A stretch of 64,000 bases of DNA from Pictodentalium vernedei (Eukaryota; Mollusca; Scaphopoda; Dentaliida; Dentaliidae). This document shows, in pieces, positions 1-10,883 of this stretch; positions within the stretch are counted from its first letter, which is position 1; each line of letters begins with the position of its first letter. The notes under the pieces were generated by a model. That model did no database searches. It was not told where the DNA came from and saw only the letters and a list, made by a program, of their open reading frames with translations. The stretch lies in assembly GCA_031216915.1 (NCBI GenBank), contig CM062289.1, positions 246,389,187-246,453,186 of the forward strand. Reading direction: 5' to 3'. A program made the translations under genes and the position numbers.

Positions 1-28
1 TGATGTACCCTGACGTGAAAGTATGCAA

Positions 29-262
29 CTAGAAATCTATGTGTGTAGCATAGTCATACACCTGAATACTCGCTCTGACCGATCGGATGGACTCCATATA
101 AAAACTTGGAGCCACGATCAGCTTGTTATCCAGCTCAGAATATGAGTGGACGGAACAAGCCTTCTGGTTTTGGAACCAGAAAAGGATGGTTGCAGAAGCC
201 AGGAAATTCCTGGGTTTCTACGATCTCTATTGCGATCATTCCAGAAGAGACTGGACTTCTGA
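29..262 (-). pseudogene. DIRS-type reverse transcriptase fragment
   Basis: Reverse-strand translation gives the N-terminal fingers motif of DIRS/Ngaro-type RTs. A segment reading FLVPKPEG is followed, after a frameshift, by LIVAPSFYMESIRSVRASIQ and then a stop at 29-31. The same block in the DIRS copy at 17.7 kb reads GFYSRLFLVPKKDG, and MESxRSxxxxI is a usual continuation in this family. At least one frameshift and one stop interrupt the frame, and the palm motifs would lie left of the window. This is a relic, not a functional enzyme. Confidence 0.75.
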
Positions 263-1689
263 TGGAAGCGAGCGTCTATCGTACTGACTGACGGAAACTG
301 AGTCCAACTTGGACTCCGAGTTAACAGAGGATTTCGTTTGAGGAACAATTTAATCCTTCCGAAATCACCCCTTGAATCCAAGGTACATCCGTAATCTAAT
401 CCCAAATCATTCGAGAAACTCGACAGTCTTCCGCTCACTAGTACACGATAGAGGTTAAAACCATTATCTTCTGGTCCTGCGAGGCTTGTGGAAGGAGAAG
501 CCATGTCCTCCACTGCCCGCACCTCGCCTCATCGACCTAGGGGCGTCTGATCGGATGTGTCGGTCAGAATTACGGCTCCTATCTGAGTCGCTACCTTGAC
601 GGTCTCTAGAATAAGACCTAGAGGATGCATAGGAACCACTATAAGAACTTCCTTTGGACGTATTCGTCCCAGAAGTGCCTGTCCTACTCTTCTCTGCTGA
701 ATCCGACTATATGGAAGCGAATTTTAATAGCAGAGAGTCTAAAGCTTTCTTAGTTAACTGATCATAAACTGCAGAAAGCTTGCCGTCGAAGAAAAATCTC
801 CGGAGACCGGAGCGACTCTGAGAGAGTTTTTCACCTTACTATCTACACGCGTGGATGTAGCCAGGGCCACGTCACGTTTAACCAACTCATATTGCCACTA
901 AAGGACGGAGTTTTACGTGAGGCCCTTGAAAGAACTCTTAAGGATATTATCATTCTTGAATTCTTTTCCCTTTGAGACGTAATGATAACGTTCTGGTAAG
1001 GTGATCTGCGTATGATGATGCGTCTAAGCTGTCCCTGCTAGAAGATATTGTTATTTCCAACATCGTGGTTGGAAATGACATAGACGACAGTAAAACAATA
1101 CTAGTTCCTGACCTGGTCATCCAGACGCAGAGAACTCTCAGAATGCTCTGTCCTGCCGTTTCAAAATATTCAATGAAATGATGAAAGGCAGATGTAGAGC
1201 ATATTGGCAATAAGAAACCTGACCTGCCCTTTTAGGTAGCAAGTTATATAAATATAGTGTCATACAACAGATGAAATGTCTGTGAAACATATCTGGACTA
1301 TGTCGGAAACTGAGGGATGATGTCCCTAAACCAATTAAGAATTCTATATCCAGTGGCGCTATCCATTTCTTATCCGGCAACGCAGAATTTTGGTCCGGAG
1401 GAACAACGTCCGATGATAATGCCAGGTGCATTCTACGGCAATCATGTTGTTCCGAAAAGGGAAAATACAACTCATCCATATCCTTTTCACCATCCTGTCA
1501 GACCACTTGAAAATCTTGGTCGTCCATGTCAGAACCTGCAGCGGAACGTACCAACCCAGCATCGTCGGATAATTCCTGATCTGACAGAGTTACTGTCGGT
1601 TGCTGGGATGCTGCGATAATTTGTGCTATCTGCGATAGCATATCCGCAACAGAGGCCTGCGGAGCTGCGGTCTTATAGGATATAGCCGC

Positions 1690-3060
1690 TGGAAGCTCCT
1701 TGGATGTTCACTCCTGTATACCTCTAATATGCGAACGTCCGGAGAATGAAGGCCTCATATCCTTGGCTACCGAATGGCGTGACCTGGTCGCCATAAAATC
1801 CCTGATTGGCGATGTTGGTTGAATATCACAGGTCACATAGCCAATGTGCGGTCGCGTGTGCTGCCGTGAGGATGAGGAAGCCGAAAGAGCAGTCTCTCCG
1901 GACTGTCTATATAACGGAGTGTCCCGAGCGGTAGACGTATACTCAGACTGAGGAACGTTTTGTACCACAACATCTGAGCCCAGATGTTGTAATACGAGGG
2001 ACCTCTCTCGCTCGCAGCCCGGATGGACCTGGACGAGCTAGGAACCAGACTAATAGGTTTCCTCCGTACCATCCTCGTATCCGTTGTCACTGGGTGTGCA
2101 CATTGTATTTTATAGTGCTCGCATCACCCAAATATCCTTCCTGGACCGCAACGGACAAACCCGGGTGCTGAGCCATTCGGTGAATGGTCGCGACACCGGG
2201 CGAGCTAGCGGATGCCAACGCCATCTATCGTACTAGGGAACTCCAGGTAATTGACGAATCTACATGAGCAATTTTGCCGCTAACTCTTCATTTGACTGTG
2301 ACAACGGAAGTACACTTTACGAAGACATCACAGTAACAATATCTAGTTCATGTTACCCTATGAGTCCTGTGGAGCCGTGGTCCTACGTGAAATATCCACT
2401 GGAAGCTCCAGGGACGTTCATTCCAGATTTATATAATATGCGAACGTCCCAACTGGAAAGGTCTCGTATCCTTGGCTAGCAGATGGAGTGACCTGGTTGA
2501 CGTGTATTCCTTGGTCGGCGAAGCAAGAGCACCAGAGACGTTCAATCCTACATTATATAATATGCGAACGTCCCCTGGAAATCTGTGGTCACATAACCAA
2601 GGTGCGGTCGTGTGTGTTGACGAGGATGAGGAAGCCAATATAACACCCGCATCGGACTGTCATGCGGCGGAGCGTCCCGAACAGGAGGAGTGGATGTAAG
2701 CTCCGACTAAGTGAACAACATACAACATCGCAGCGCAGATGTTGATGCAAGAGAGAGGGGGCCTCTCTCCCTCGCGGTCCTGGGGACCTGGACGAGTTAG
2801 CTATCAGACTGACAGGCTTCCTCCGTACTATCCTCGGATCCGTCGTTGCTGGGTGTATACATCTTAAGTTTTATAGTGCTCGCATCACCCAATCTGCTTC
2901 CCTGGACCGCAACGGACTAACCCGGGTGCTGTACCATTCTTATTTCCTGGTGAATGGACGCGACACCGGGCGGATTAGCGGGCGACAATGCCTTCGATAG
3001 AACTAGCTAACTCCCAGCAATTGTCCTAATACCTTGAGCACTTCCCGCTAGCCCTAATAT
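1690..3060. repeat. Internal repeats in DIRS B1: 760-bp duplication and GACGTTC/GAACGTC inverted motifs
   Basis: Two kinds of repetition are visible. First, a segment around 1960-2300 recurs at about 2720-3060, roughly 760 bp further on. Both copies carry 'gtgctcgcatcaccca', 'ctggaccgcaacgga' and a 'cgcgacaccgggcg' block. Second, a short motif in which GACGTTC and GAACGTCC flank an AT-rich 'tatataatatgc' stretch occurs at about 2412-2447 and 2535-2573, with a diverged copy at 1705-1742. These repeats sit in what should be the gag/leader part of the element. Confidence 0.6.
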
Positions 3061-4179
3061 TGCAATGACGGAGACACAGTTATTGAAGACATCATGGAAA
3101 CATCACTCTGAGTTCTGAAAAAGAAACTGATAATATATAGTAACCCTACGGGGAGAGGATCGTAGTGGACCTCTCACAGTAACAAAATACCGTGACACAC
3201 GTCTCCAGAGTTGTCATATCAATCAACACACACAGAGCAAGAATTAATGTGACTACATTGACTATAAGAAACACAATGAACTTGTGAATTAGAGGAAGAT
3301 ATCCTCGCATTACGACTGAAGATTATTTTTTCAACCAGAAAAAATATACACCGTAATATTACTCGCACTAACTCTTGAAATAAATATACATAATATATTA
3401 TAATTCATTATAACATTTCAAAAGAAAATAATTTTCCAAAAAAAAAAATTTTTGAAAAAATTTTCAGAAGAGCCCAAGTTCCCAATGGGAACCCTGAGCC
3501 CAAAAAAGCCTAAGTGTGGACAAAAATTTTAATCATTTTGAAAAAATTAATGTAACACTTACGGACAATATTAATGTATCTTGCTATGAACTAAATTAAG
3601 CAGAAGACAAGTAATCATTGTCAGAAGTAACAGTTGTCAACATAAGCAAAAGTGACAACAACCCGGAAACATGACTCCAGGCACTAAAACAAACATGGCC
3701 CGAAATCAGTTACCAATTTAAACACTATCTGATGCAAAACAGAGGCCTCCAGAGAAGAAACTGTAGAACATCAGATGGTAGATGCAGACCAAAATGCCTA
3801 AACACCCCTAGGGTGAGGACGTAAACATGGGGAAAAAACAGAAAAAAATTCTGTTTCCAAGCCAAAACTCCCAAGAAATTTTAGTAATAAACATTACAAA
3901 AAATAAGCCAAAAGCATGGGAGAATAGCTAGGGGGGAATAAAGGAAATGGAGAGAGAAAACACTGATTAAACAATGGAAAATTCATAGCAAGAATGACCA
4001 CAATAAGGTCATGCCACGAAAATAGGTAACATGTAATAATTTCATAACTTAATTATAAGTTACAGCCTTGAACATTTGTTTCCACTGTTTTTTCCTCTCC
4101 ACCTTCTATTTCCACCATATATCCACCATTTCTCTCATAACTATGCGTCTGGCATCCTTAAAACTGAGATTTACAAGCA

Positions 4180-4432
4180 CAAATAACAGTGAAGTGTAAC
4201 TGTATTGAGGGCCAAACAAAGAATGACTTTTGGCGGCAGTTTCGAGACCTCCTTGACACTGCGCATGCACAGTGGAGTAAAAGTATGGAGGACAGATAGG
4301 ACATGTAATTTTCGGTTTTAGATGCAAATTTTGGGGATTGGGGGGTAAAATTTGCGTTTGGCCCTAAATATTTTAGAGTTAGTACCAGCTAAGTCTGGGT
4401 CATTGGTACAGTATAAAAATATCATTGATGTA
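4180..4432 (-). repeat. Right inverted terminal repeat of DIRS copy B1
   Basis: The reverse complement begins with a 'gtaccaatgacccagac' type end, then 'gggccaaacgcaaatttt', 'caatccccaaaatttgca' and 'gtcctatctgtcctccat'. This order is the same as the left end of copy B2 (42190-42370) and of copy B3 (63237-63400). Matching ends in opposite orientation are the DIRS terminal arrangement. The outer boundary is approximate. Confidence 0.7.
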
Positions 4433-4789
4433 AATGCAATCAGTAAGTTGTATTGACCATGCAGGAATTAAACTAACAAAGTATGTGGTAAAAGCCAAAT
4501 TTCAAATACAAAAAATCTGAGTCTGAAAACATGTTTCAAAAGGGGTTAACATCCTGTCAATATTACTTAAAATCACTGTAGAAACCTTGAGAAGACAGTA
4601 GATATTGTCCCAAATGAGAACTGTTTGAGGAATTAAAGGTGTAACTTTGAAAACAAAAAACTTTAACCAAAAACATTTCAAGTTAAATTGACTGAAAAAA
4701 AGGGTTAAATATTTCCCAAAATAACATGATACATAATGAGAATGATACAATCAATAGTAATTGATATTAATTAAAAAGAAAAAAACCAC
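4433..4789. other. No recognisable feature
   Basis: A+T-rich sequence between the DIRS B1 end and a Helitron-like tail. I see no exon, repeat or hairpin that I can support. Confidence 0.4.
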
Positions 4790-4920
4790 TTGAACCTTCA
4801 CTAAAAAACTTTAACCACAAACTTTAATCAAAACTCTAAATGTTAACAGACGGACAGACAGGCAGAGAGATGGACAAAAGTCTTGACTATACCCCTGGCT
4901 GTAAACAGTTGGGCTAAAAG
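4790..4920 (+). repeat. 3' tail of a Helitron/HINE-like element (family 3)
   Basis: The tail has tandem 'aactttaaccacaaactttaa' type words (positions 4807-4835), a short 'acagacggacagacaggcag' microsatellite-like run, and the end 'ctgtaaacagttgggctaaaa'. The same order closes at 55888 and 63048. 'ctgt-aa-acag' can form a short hairpin just before the CTAA-type end. The 5' part of this copy is not recognisable here. Confidence 0.55.
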
Positions 4921-5122
4921 TGAAGGTACAAGATCAAAAGCTAACATTATCCTTGCTCAGGTTTCATTTTCAGGCAAAAGCAAATAAAATTTTGTTTATA
5001 TAAATCTGTTTTATTACAAATTATGGAGAAAGTCAATAGGCACTCTCCAATAATTTGTAATAAAACAAATTTTGATGAATAAATTCAGACCACAAAAAAT
5101 AATCTAGCCCTCAACCAGTTAA
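4921..5122 (+). mobile_element. Foldback MITE, copy A (left end truncated)
   Basis: This non-coding element has an internal inverted repeat built on 'attggagagtgcc'-like arms flanked by 'ttttattacaaatt', and it ends in 'ccctcaaccagttaa'. It matches copies at 39679-39909 (opposite strand) and 41602-41835. Those two show inverted ends beginning TTAACTGGT. In this copy the left inverted end is missing where the preceding Helitron-like tail stops. Confidence 0.6.
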
Positions 5123-5834
5123 AGAAACGGCAACACTATGCAGCAACACAATAACATATGTTGTGGAGTCTTGCTAATGGCATCTTCGTCAATACGAAAG
5201 TAACTTTATTGAATGTCAAGAATAGAGTTAATCTCCAACAAGAGCACATCATGGGAAACAATGAAACCACTGGAAGTGTTTACAACAAAAAATATCCACC
5301 TCCAGCAGGCATTCTCATTACCATAATATACTAAAACATAATTAACTATGTTCGGGATATAAAGATACACTGGTGCACTGGTACACCAAGATACTTTGCT
5401 TGGCAATACACATATTTGTGAGAGCAGTCAAATATAAGTTGTAAGTGATATATGCAAAACTAAGTTTGCTTTTTGGGAACAAATATAATTGTATCCTCAT
5501 TGGTATTTTGAGTTGTATTGTTCACAAATTCTTCAAATGAAATAGCAAAATTTATATCACTTCTTTTTCATACTGAATTCACCATGTTTCAGCATTTTCT
5601 CAATTTTCAACTGTAAATAAGGCAAAAAATAGTGACACAGTTGAGAACGTCGTAACCTCAAATGTGGACAATGTATTTACCTTCAGTTAGATAAATCCTA
5701 ATATTTCACTAATATTTTATATAATTTTATGGCACTTTACTGGAAAGTCTGGAATGAGTAGGATATATTCATTTAAAAAGATACCATTTTTTTATATTTT
5801 TAAAATTTGAACCCCAAATAAAATAAGCAAAAAC
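5123..5834. other. No recognisable feature (possible intron or intergenic DNA)
   Basis: About 700 bases of A+T-rich sequence. Short open frames exist but show no family signature or splice context that I trust. It lies downstream, on the minus strand, of the host exon at 6592-6696, so it may be intronic. Confidence 0.4.
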
Positions 5835-6503
5835 GAAAGTGTCAATGACACTGTTGTTTAACTTGACTGTGTGTAGTGTTTGATGAAAAGGATAATGTTC
5901 AATGTTTAAGAGAGGATTATGAAATAAGACAAGATGGTGATAATTGAGAATATGTTAATTTCTGTTCCCTACATGCTATGTTTTCGATAAGAATAATTTG
6001 AGGTGTAGACTGTACTAAAGAACTGAGGCCTGGGTTGATGTGGCCCTCACAGTTAACGAATGTCAACCAAAGTTACCAAGTTACAGTAAACTCATTCCAA
6101 ATCAAGTCATCCTACCAAGTTACAATGAAATCCCTTCATAAATATGACTCGTAGACTTTGCTAAAGGAATCTAGACCATGTGATGGTCCGGCAGTCATGG
6201 TTGACCAATCGCGACCAAAATAGGACAGTCTCATCTAGATATCATACCAAGTTATCCTACCACGTTACAATGAAATCCCTTCATAAAAACAACCTGTAGA
6301 CAGTGCTGAAGGAAACTAGGTCACATGACCAAAAGGGGATGTTCTCATCTACACATGACCTCGAACCTGCATATGAAATTTTGTGATGATCGGACATGAA
6401 CTATGGGGTGTAGCCTGTGCTAAAGAAAATGTGAACAGGCTCACAGACTTCTGCACGCGTGATGGCAAGAGCTTATCTTGACTTTGTCAAGTTAAGCTAA
6501 AAA
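5835..6503 (+). mobile_element. Helitron/HINE-like element, family 1, copy A
   Basis: The 5' end has the palindrome AGTGTCAATGACACT (5839-5853) followed by 'gtttaacttg'. The 3' end has the hairpin CTTGACTTTGTCAAG (6477-6491) followed by TTAAGCTAA. The subterminal words are inverted copies of each other, as in Helentron-type elements. The interior holds about two to three units of the 145-bp core 1 ('ccaagttacaatgaaatccc...'). No coding capacity is present. It is non-autonomous and lies next to the host exon, probably in an intron. Confidence 0.65.
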
Positions 6504-6591
6504 TTATCATTTCAGTCATTTAGCTAATAGGCAAGCAATGTTTAACTTTATCAAAGCAGACCCATGGACATACATGTTAATGGAAACTTAC

Positions 6592-6696
6592 TTGTTCATA
6601 ATTTGTGCTGCAAGAGCACAAGCTGTTGAAACAGGAAAATTCCTTGATATCTTTGATCCATAAGCACCACCTAATCTTTTAACATCAACTGACACA
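6592..6696 (-). CDS. Internal exon of a xanthine dehydrogenase / aldehyde oxidase family protein
   Basis: This 105-base reverse-strand exon is preceded by a pyrimidine-containing acceptor ending in AG (6697-6698) and followed by a GTAAGT donor (6591 downward). It encodes 34 complete codons in phase 1-in/2-out, including VKRLGGAYGSKISR and VSTACALAA. This corresponds to the Gly-rich loop of the molybdopterin-binding domain (GGxxGxK) in molybdo-flavoenzymes, which oxidise purines or aldehydes using Moco, Fe-S clusters and FAD. The residue after the Lys is Ile, where xanthine dehydrogenases have a catalytic Glu, so an aldehyde-oxidase-type protein is more likely. No other exon of the gene was found in the window. 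Neighbouring introns appear to be filled with transposons. Confidence 0.82.
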
Positions 6697-6851
6697 CTAA
6701 AACAATGAAAAAATGTAATAAAGTTCTTTTAGATGTTCCCATAACACTTTAATACTCAATACCAACTTGATGCCAAAAAAGGCCTGGTCAAGAAGGTGAA
6801 AGCTGCATTTGAACTAGTATCATGCATTATGACTAAAAGGAATTACATAAC

Positions 6852-7051
6852 CCTTTACCATAACAAAAAACCCAGACGACACTTACAAACAAAATAACAA
6901 AATTCTTAAATAACTAATTTTTGGCGTCAAAAACATAGCTTATGACCCCTCCTCATTGGAACAAGCTCGATGAGTCATTCCAATGAGAGGTTATAAGCTA
7001 TGTTAAATTTGAGACAAAAAATGAAAAAATAATGAAAATCGAATGGTAAAG
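6852..7051. mobile_element. Hairpin MITE with CTTTACCAT / ATGGTAAAG ends
   Basis: The terminal words 'ctttaccat' (6853-6861) and 'atggtaaag' (7043-7051) are inverted. The interior contains a larger imperfect hairpin whose arms are 'aacatagcttat...cattggaa' and 'ttccaatg...ataagctatgtt' around 6928-7003. No coding potential. A diverged relative of the central hairpin lies at about 56040-56150. It sits just upstream, in gene orientation, of the host exon. Confidence 0.55.
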
Positions 7052-7195
7052 TTTGTGAACAGCACTGGTTGGTTTGGCAGTTACGTTAGGTACAGGGTTA
7101 ATGAATACTGGACTCTTAACCCTCTGCATACTGATGTAAAAATATAGAAATTTCAACAAGCAGCAAATTTCCACATAATGCTAGTAGGAATTTAC

Positions 7196-7802
7196 CCCTT
7201 TACACAATGCATATGATATAAAAATTTGTTAAGGCCCCCACAAAGTAGATCCTCTGTTTCTCAGGTCATGCTTTGTAAAATCACATGTGGGCGGGCAATT
7301 TTTTATTTTATTTTTTTATTTTTGTAATTATTTCTCTGCCATCAAAAGTTTATGTCTTGGTTTGTTTTATGTTTTAGGCCTCATAATCCACAGAATAGCA
7401 AGGGTGGTATTTAGTCCCCAGGGTGCAAGAAGGATTTGCAATAATAAAGGCATTGCAAAGCCTTGTGACACTATTCATTCATTTATTTATTGGTGTTTAA
7501 TGTCACATACCCTTGATGCACTCAAGGGACAAATTCATCAATATTATTAACTTGGGTAAAATATCTGACTTAAACCATTTAATTTTTATTTTTTTAAGTT
7601 TGCATTGGTTATAAAAAGAGAGCATGCAGCAGACAAAAGGTCATTTGGGAGGCCTGAGTAACAAATTTTTTACTTTTTTAGACCTAATTTTTTTTTTTTT
7701 TAATTAAAAAAAAAATTAAAGAAAACCATATTGTATGTTGTGTTTTTTACTTGCTGAATTTGTAAATGACAGGAGAATATGGCTGGTTCATTAGGTAAAG
7801 GG
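7196..7802. mobile_element. MITE-like insertion with CCCTTTAC / GTAAAGGG ends
   Basis: The inverted ends are 'ccctttac..aatg' at 7196 and 'catt..gtaaaggg' near 7789-7802. The interior is A+T-rich and includes a palindromic A/T tract near 7690-7715. At 7455-7545 a stretch ('tttatttattggtgtttaatgtcacata') resembles the 3' tail of the SINE at 24197-24559, so this insertion may itself carry a SINE fragment. Confidence 0.45.
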
Positions 7803-7861
7803 TTAACAAATTCAGTCGTATTTGACAGTACACAAGGATCTCTGTCAAGCAAGACTGATTT

Positions 7862-8091
7862 ATTTATTTAGTGGTGTTTAAGGTCACATATTTCTGCACA
7901 ATGGCTAATCATGACTGCAACATGGATATAAAGTAAAGTCCAGCCAATTGTTTGTATCCAGGTTGCACATTTTAGAGGACTTCAGGCATTGGTTACCAGG
8001 ACATACTTTACCAGTAAAACAGTAAAATAGTAAATAAACACTGCATCACCTCCCAGGGTTCCCTCGGTGGCATGTTAAACTGTTAAATGTT
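7862..8091 (-). mobile_element. SINE fragment (tail part), minus strand
   Basis: This 230-bp insertion is bounded by the 10-bp direct repeat AGACTGATTT (7852-7861 and 8092-8101). It begins with 'atttatttagtggtgtttaaggtcacata' spread over 7862-7890, then 'gcacaatggctaatcatgac'. These are the same words as at the tail end of the full SINE at 24197-24559. The tRNA-like head with A and B boxes is not recognisable, so it is 5'-truncated or a related variant. Confidence 0.6.
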
Positions 8092-8394
8092 AGACTGATT
8101 TGGTTAAATTCCTAAGCGCATTATGGGAAACATTTGAAGGCTGAAATGTTGATATTTCAACTTCAGTTTGCATGGGGGTTAAGATAACCAAGAAGATATT
8201 GGATTGTTGGTGCTGATGATCATAGTTAACTTAAGTCTAATTTACGTGAGTTGAGCATGCCTGAGTGGATATTAACAGTAAGAGAGATCAATCCGGATTG
8301 AAACTTCAGTTTTGATCCTAGCAACTTTGCTTGGATACATTGATCTGTCTTTTTGAGAGAAATAGTCTCCCCAAAGCCTGTTTCTTCAGCGAAC

Positions 8395-10480
8395 TTCTAA
8401 ATTCAACAGAAACATCACAGATGAGGAGAACACTTTTTGGTGGCCATACCAGTTTTCGAACTCGATCAAGATATTGTTGTGAAAGTCTCATATACCAAAA
8501 ATGAATGAAGATATTATTGTGAAAGATTCATATACCAAATATCAACCAAATCAATTGACATTTGTTTAAGTCATTGCATTAATGAGCTTAAAACTATTAA
8601 GATATGTTTGGTGAAAGATTAATAAAATTGGTTGACTTTTATTGGAGTTAACTCTTAACCTGCTGAGTATTTTCAAGATATTTTTAATCAAATCTAGTCA
8701 TGGTTCCTCTAAACAGCACGACAAGATTTGATAAAAAATTCATTTAAATTTAACTCAAGAAATTATTGGGGAAAAATCCTTTCAATTTACAGGCAGAAAA
8801 TTGGACTGAATGTGCCCAAATAATACTTATTTCAGTGGCAAGAGAAATCCTTCCTGGGCAGGAATATCCATCAGCAGCATTTAAGATGTTAAAGTGTTAA
8901 AGCTCTAATGAGACTGAAATTCAAAAAATGAAAGTGTCAATGAAACTTTAGCTTAACTTGACTGTGTGGTGTGTTTGTTGAAAAGGATAATGTCCAATGT
9001 TTATGAAAGGATTATGAAATAAGACAAGAATTGTGATAATTGAGAATATATTAATTTCTGTTCCCTGTATGTTATGTTTTCACTAAAAATAATTTGAGGT
9101 GTAGACTGTACTCAAGAACAGAGGGGTGGCTTAATGTGGCCCTCACAGTTAATGTATGCCAACCAAAGTTACCATGTTACAGTGAAATTATTTCAAAACG
9201 AGTCATCCTATCAAGTTACAATGAAATTCCTTCATAAATATGGCCTGTAGACTGTGCTAAAGGTTTTCGGGCTTCAGGTCGGTGTAGCCATCACGGTTGA
9301 CTGATCGCAACCAAAAAGGGATGTCCTCATCTAGACATTATACTGAGTCATCCTACCAAGTTACAATGAAATTCTTTCAGATTAAATATGACCTGAAGAC
9401 TGTGCTAAAAGTTTTTGGGTTTCAGGCTTTGGCAGCCATCATGGTTGACAGATCATGACCAAATGGGAACGTTCTCATCTAGACATTATGCAGTCATCCT
9501 ACCAAGTTACAATGAAATCCCTTCATAAATACGACCTGTAGACTGTGCTAAAGGTTTTTGGCTTTTGGGCTCGGGCAGCTTTCAAGGTTGACCGATCGCG
9601 ACCAAAAGGGGATGTTCTCATTTAGACATGACCTCAAACCTGCATATAAAATTTTGTGATGATCGGACAAGAACTATGGGATGTGGCCTGTGCTAAAGGA
9701 AAATGTGAACAGACTGACAGATTCACAGACTAACAGACTTCCGCATGCGTGATAACAATAGTCTATCTTCACTTTGTCAAGTCAAGCTAAAAACAACTAA
9801 TTAAGGGCCCTAACTCTGCTAACAAAAGTTACACTGCACTGGTTTTCCAACTCAATCAAGATATTGTTGTGAAAGACTCATACAGTAATCATAATCAAAT
9901 CAGTTGACTTTTGTTCGAGTTATTGCATTAAAAAGCTTAAAATTCATGAAAATTAACTAATCAAAGGCCATAGCTCTGCTAAGAAAGGTCATACAGCACT
10001 GTTTTTCAAAATGAATTAAGATATAGTAGTGAAAGACCCATATACAAAATATCAAATAAGTTAGTTGATTTTTGTGTGAGTTATCATGCTAACAATCTCA
10101 AATTTCACAAAAGCTGAGTTCTTAAGAGCAATAACTCAGCTAGGAAAAATTGGACCTCAGAGGTTTTCAAACTCAATCAATGAAAATCTCATTCACCAAA
10201 TGACAATAAAATTTGTTGACTTTTATTTGCATTATCATGTTAATAAGCTCAAAATTTATAAAAATCGGTAATTAAGGATTATAACTCTGCTAACTAACAT
10301 CAGACCACACTGATTTTTCCATGTAATAAAGATAATGTTCGGGAAAACTCATATACCAAATGTCAATCAAATTGGTTGACGTTTGTTGAAGTTATGTTAA
10401 TTATCTGAAAATTGATTAATTCTCACAAAGGGCCACAACTCTTGGCAGAAAGTGCGAGCTGACTCAATTTCTTATCACCC
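8395..10480 (+). repeat. Diverged tandem array, about 150-bp unit (core 7)
   Basis: Units containing 'ggccataactctgcta'-like, 'caatcaagatattgttgtgaaag' and 'gttgacttttgtt' words recur at roughly 9840, 9995, 10160 and 10315 and, left of the family-1 copy B, at about 8455-8640. The array is split by copy B at 8928-9792 and by 8650-8925, which starts 'cttaacctgctgag' and may be another MITE. A short tail of the same array appears at 50830-50970 beside family-1 copy G1. It resembles the tandem core of a HINE/pearl element whose ends are not clear here. Confidence 0.5.
8928..9792 (+). mobile_element. Helitron/HINE-like element, family 1, copy B
   Basis: The 5' end ('atgaaagtgtcaatgaaact', then 'gcttaacttg') is slightly mutated relative to the family palindrome. 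The 3' end has 'cttcactttgtcaagtcaag' then CTAA near 9790. The interior carries about four units of core 1. It sits inside the core-7 tandem array, which resumes immediately at 9793, so it inserted into that array. No coding capacity. Confidence 0.65.
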
Positions 10481-10622
10481 GTTAATGGTCATGGATATCG
10501 ACCTGCATACCAATTTTCTTTAAAATCCATAAATATTTGTGCGAATTATAGATCAATACAACAGTCAATCTTTTCAAAAACTCAAGCAAAAAGATAGTCA
10601 GGAAACATTCATATCCCCCAAC

Positions 10623-10875
10623 CAGGCCTGAAAATAAGCAGTCTGACATTTGCAGAATGAGGTCCCCAGAGGGTGAATTTGATGATGCTATCCCATGCAG
10701 TGGGCCAATTTATCCTCTGGGTACCTCCTTCTGTTTAGTTTTGCAACCCTGATTCAGAGTGAGGTTAAGAGATGGTAAATTTAGTGATGCTACCCTGCTA
10801 TGCAGGGTAGCATCACTAAATTTACCCTCTCTGAACCTCATTTTGCAGATGACTGTCGGCTTATTTTCTGGCTTG
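10623..10875. mobile_element. hAT-type MITE with 8-bp target duplication
   Basis: This 253-bp non-coding element is flanked by perfect 8-bp direct repeats CCCCCAAC (10615-10622 and 10876-10883). Its ends are inverted: CAGGCCTGAAAATAAG at the left and CTTATTTTCTGGCTTG at the right. An 8-bp duplication with ends starting CAGG is the hAT signature. Most of the element folds back on itself, with a core palindrome of 25-bp arms and a 3-base loop at 10774-10826. No transposase is present, so it would need one in trans. Confidence 0.85.
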
Positions 10876-10883
10876 CCCCCAAC

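Larger units (their letters stand above)
1..4432 (-). mobile_element. DIRS-type retrotransposon copy B1, decayed, 5' part; truncated by window edge
   Basis: This is a degenerate DIRS-type (tyrosine-recombinase) retrotransposon in reverse orientation. Its 5' terminus is near 4432 and its RT region lies at the left edge, so the 3' half is outside the window. Support: an RT fragment at about 29-262; a long degenerate gag-like and leader region (500-3900); and a terminal segment (4180-4432) that is the reverse complement of the left termini of the copies at 42176 and 63237, which is what inverted terminal repeats predict. The stretch 3700-4370 also matches 46400-46600 plus 48600-48930 in copy B2. 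No intact ORF remains. Family membership is inferred from the RT fragment and the inverted termini. Confidence 0.7.
7112..8184. mobile_element. Foldback MITE interrupted by two later insertions
   Basis: The left half (7112-7195: 'cttaaccctctgcatactgatgt', then 'tttccacataatg') and right half (7803-7861 plus 8092-8184: 'gcattatgggaaa', 'gtttgcatgggggttaag') are inverted relatives, and they match the uninterrupted foldback element at 11447-11659. Two insertions split it: 7196-7802, and a SINE-tail element at 7862-8091 with a 10-bp duplication. This dates the foldback element as older than both. Confidence 0.55.

Noticed and set aside
5206-5406. A 66-codon minus-strand ORF near the host exon as a further exon
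   Set aside because: No resemblance to molybdo-flavoenzyme sequence and no splice-site framing.
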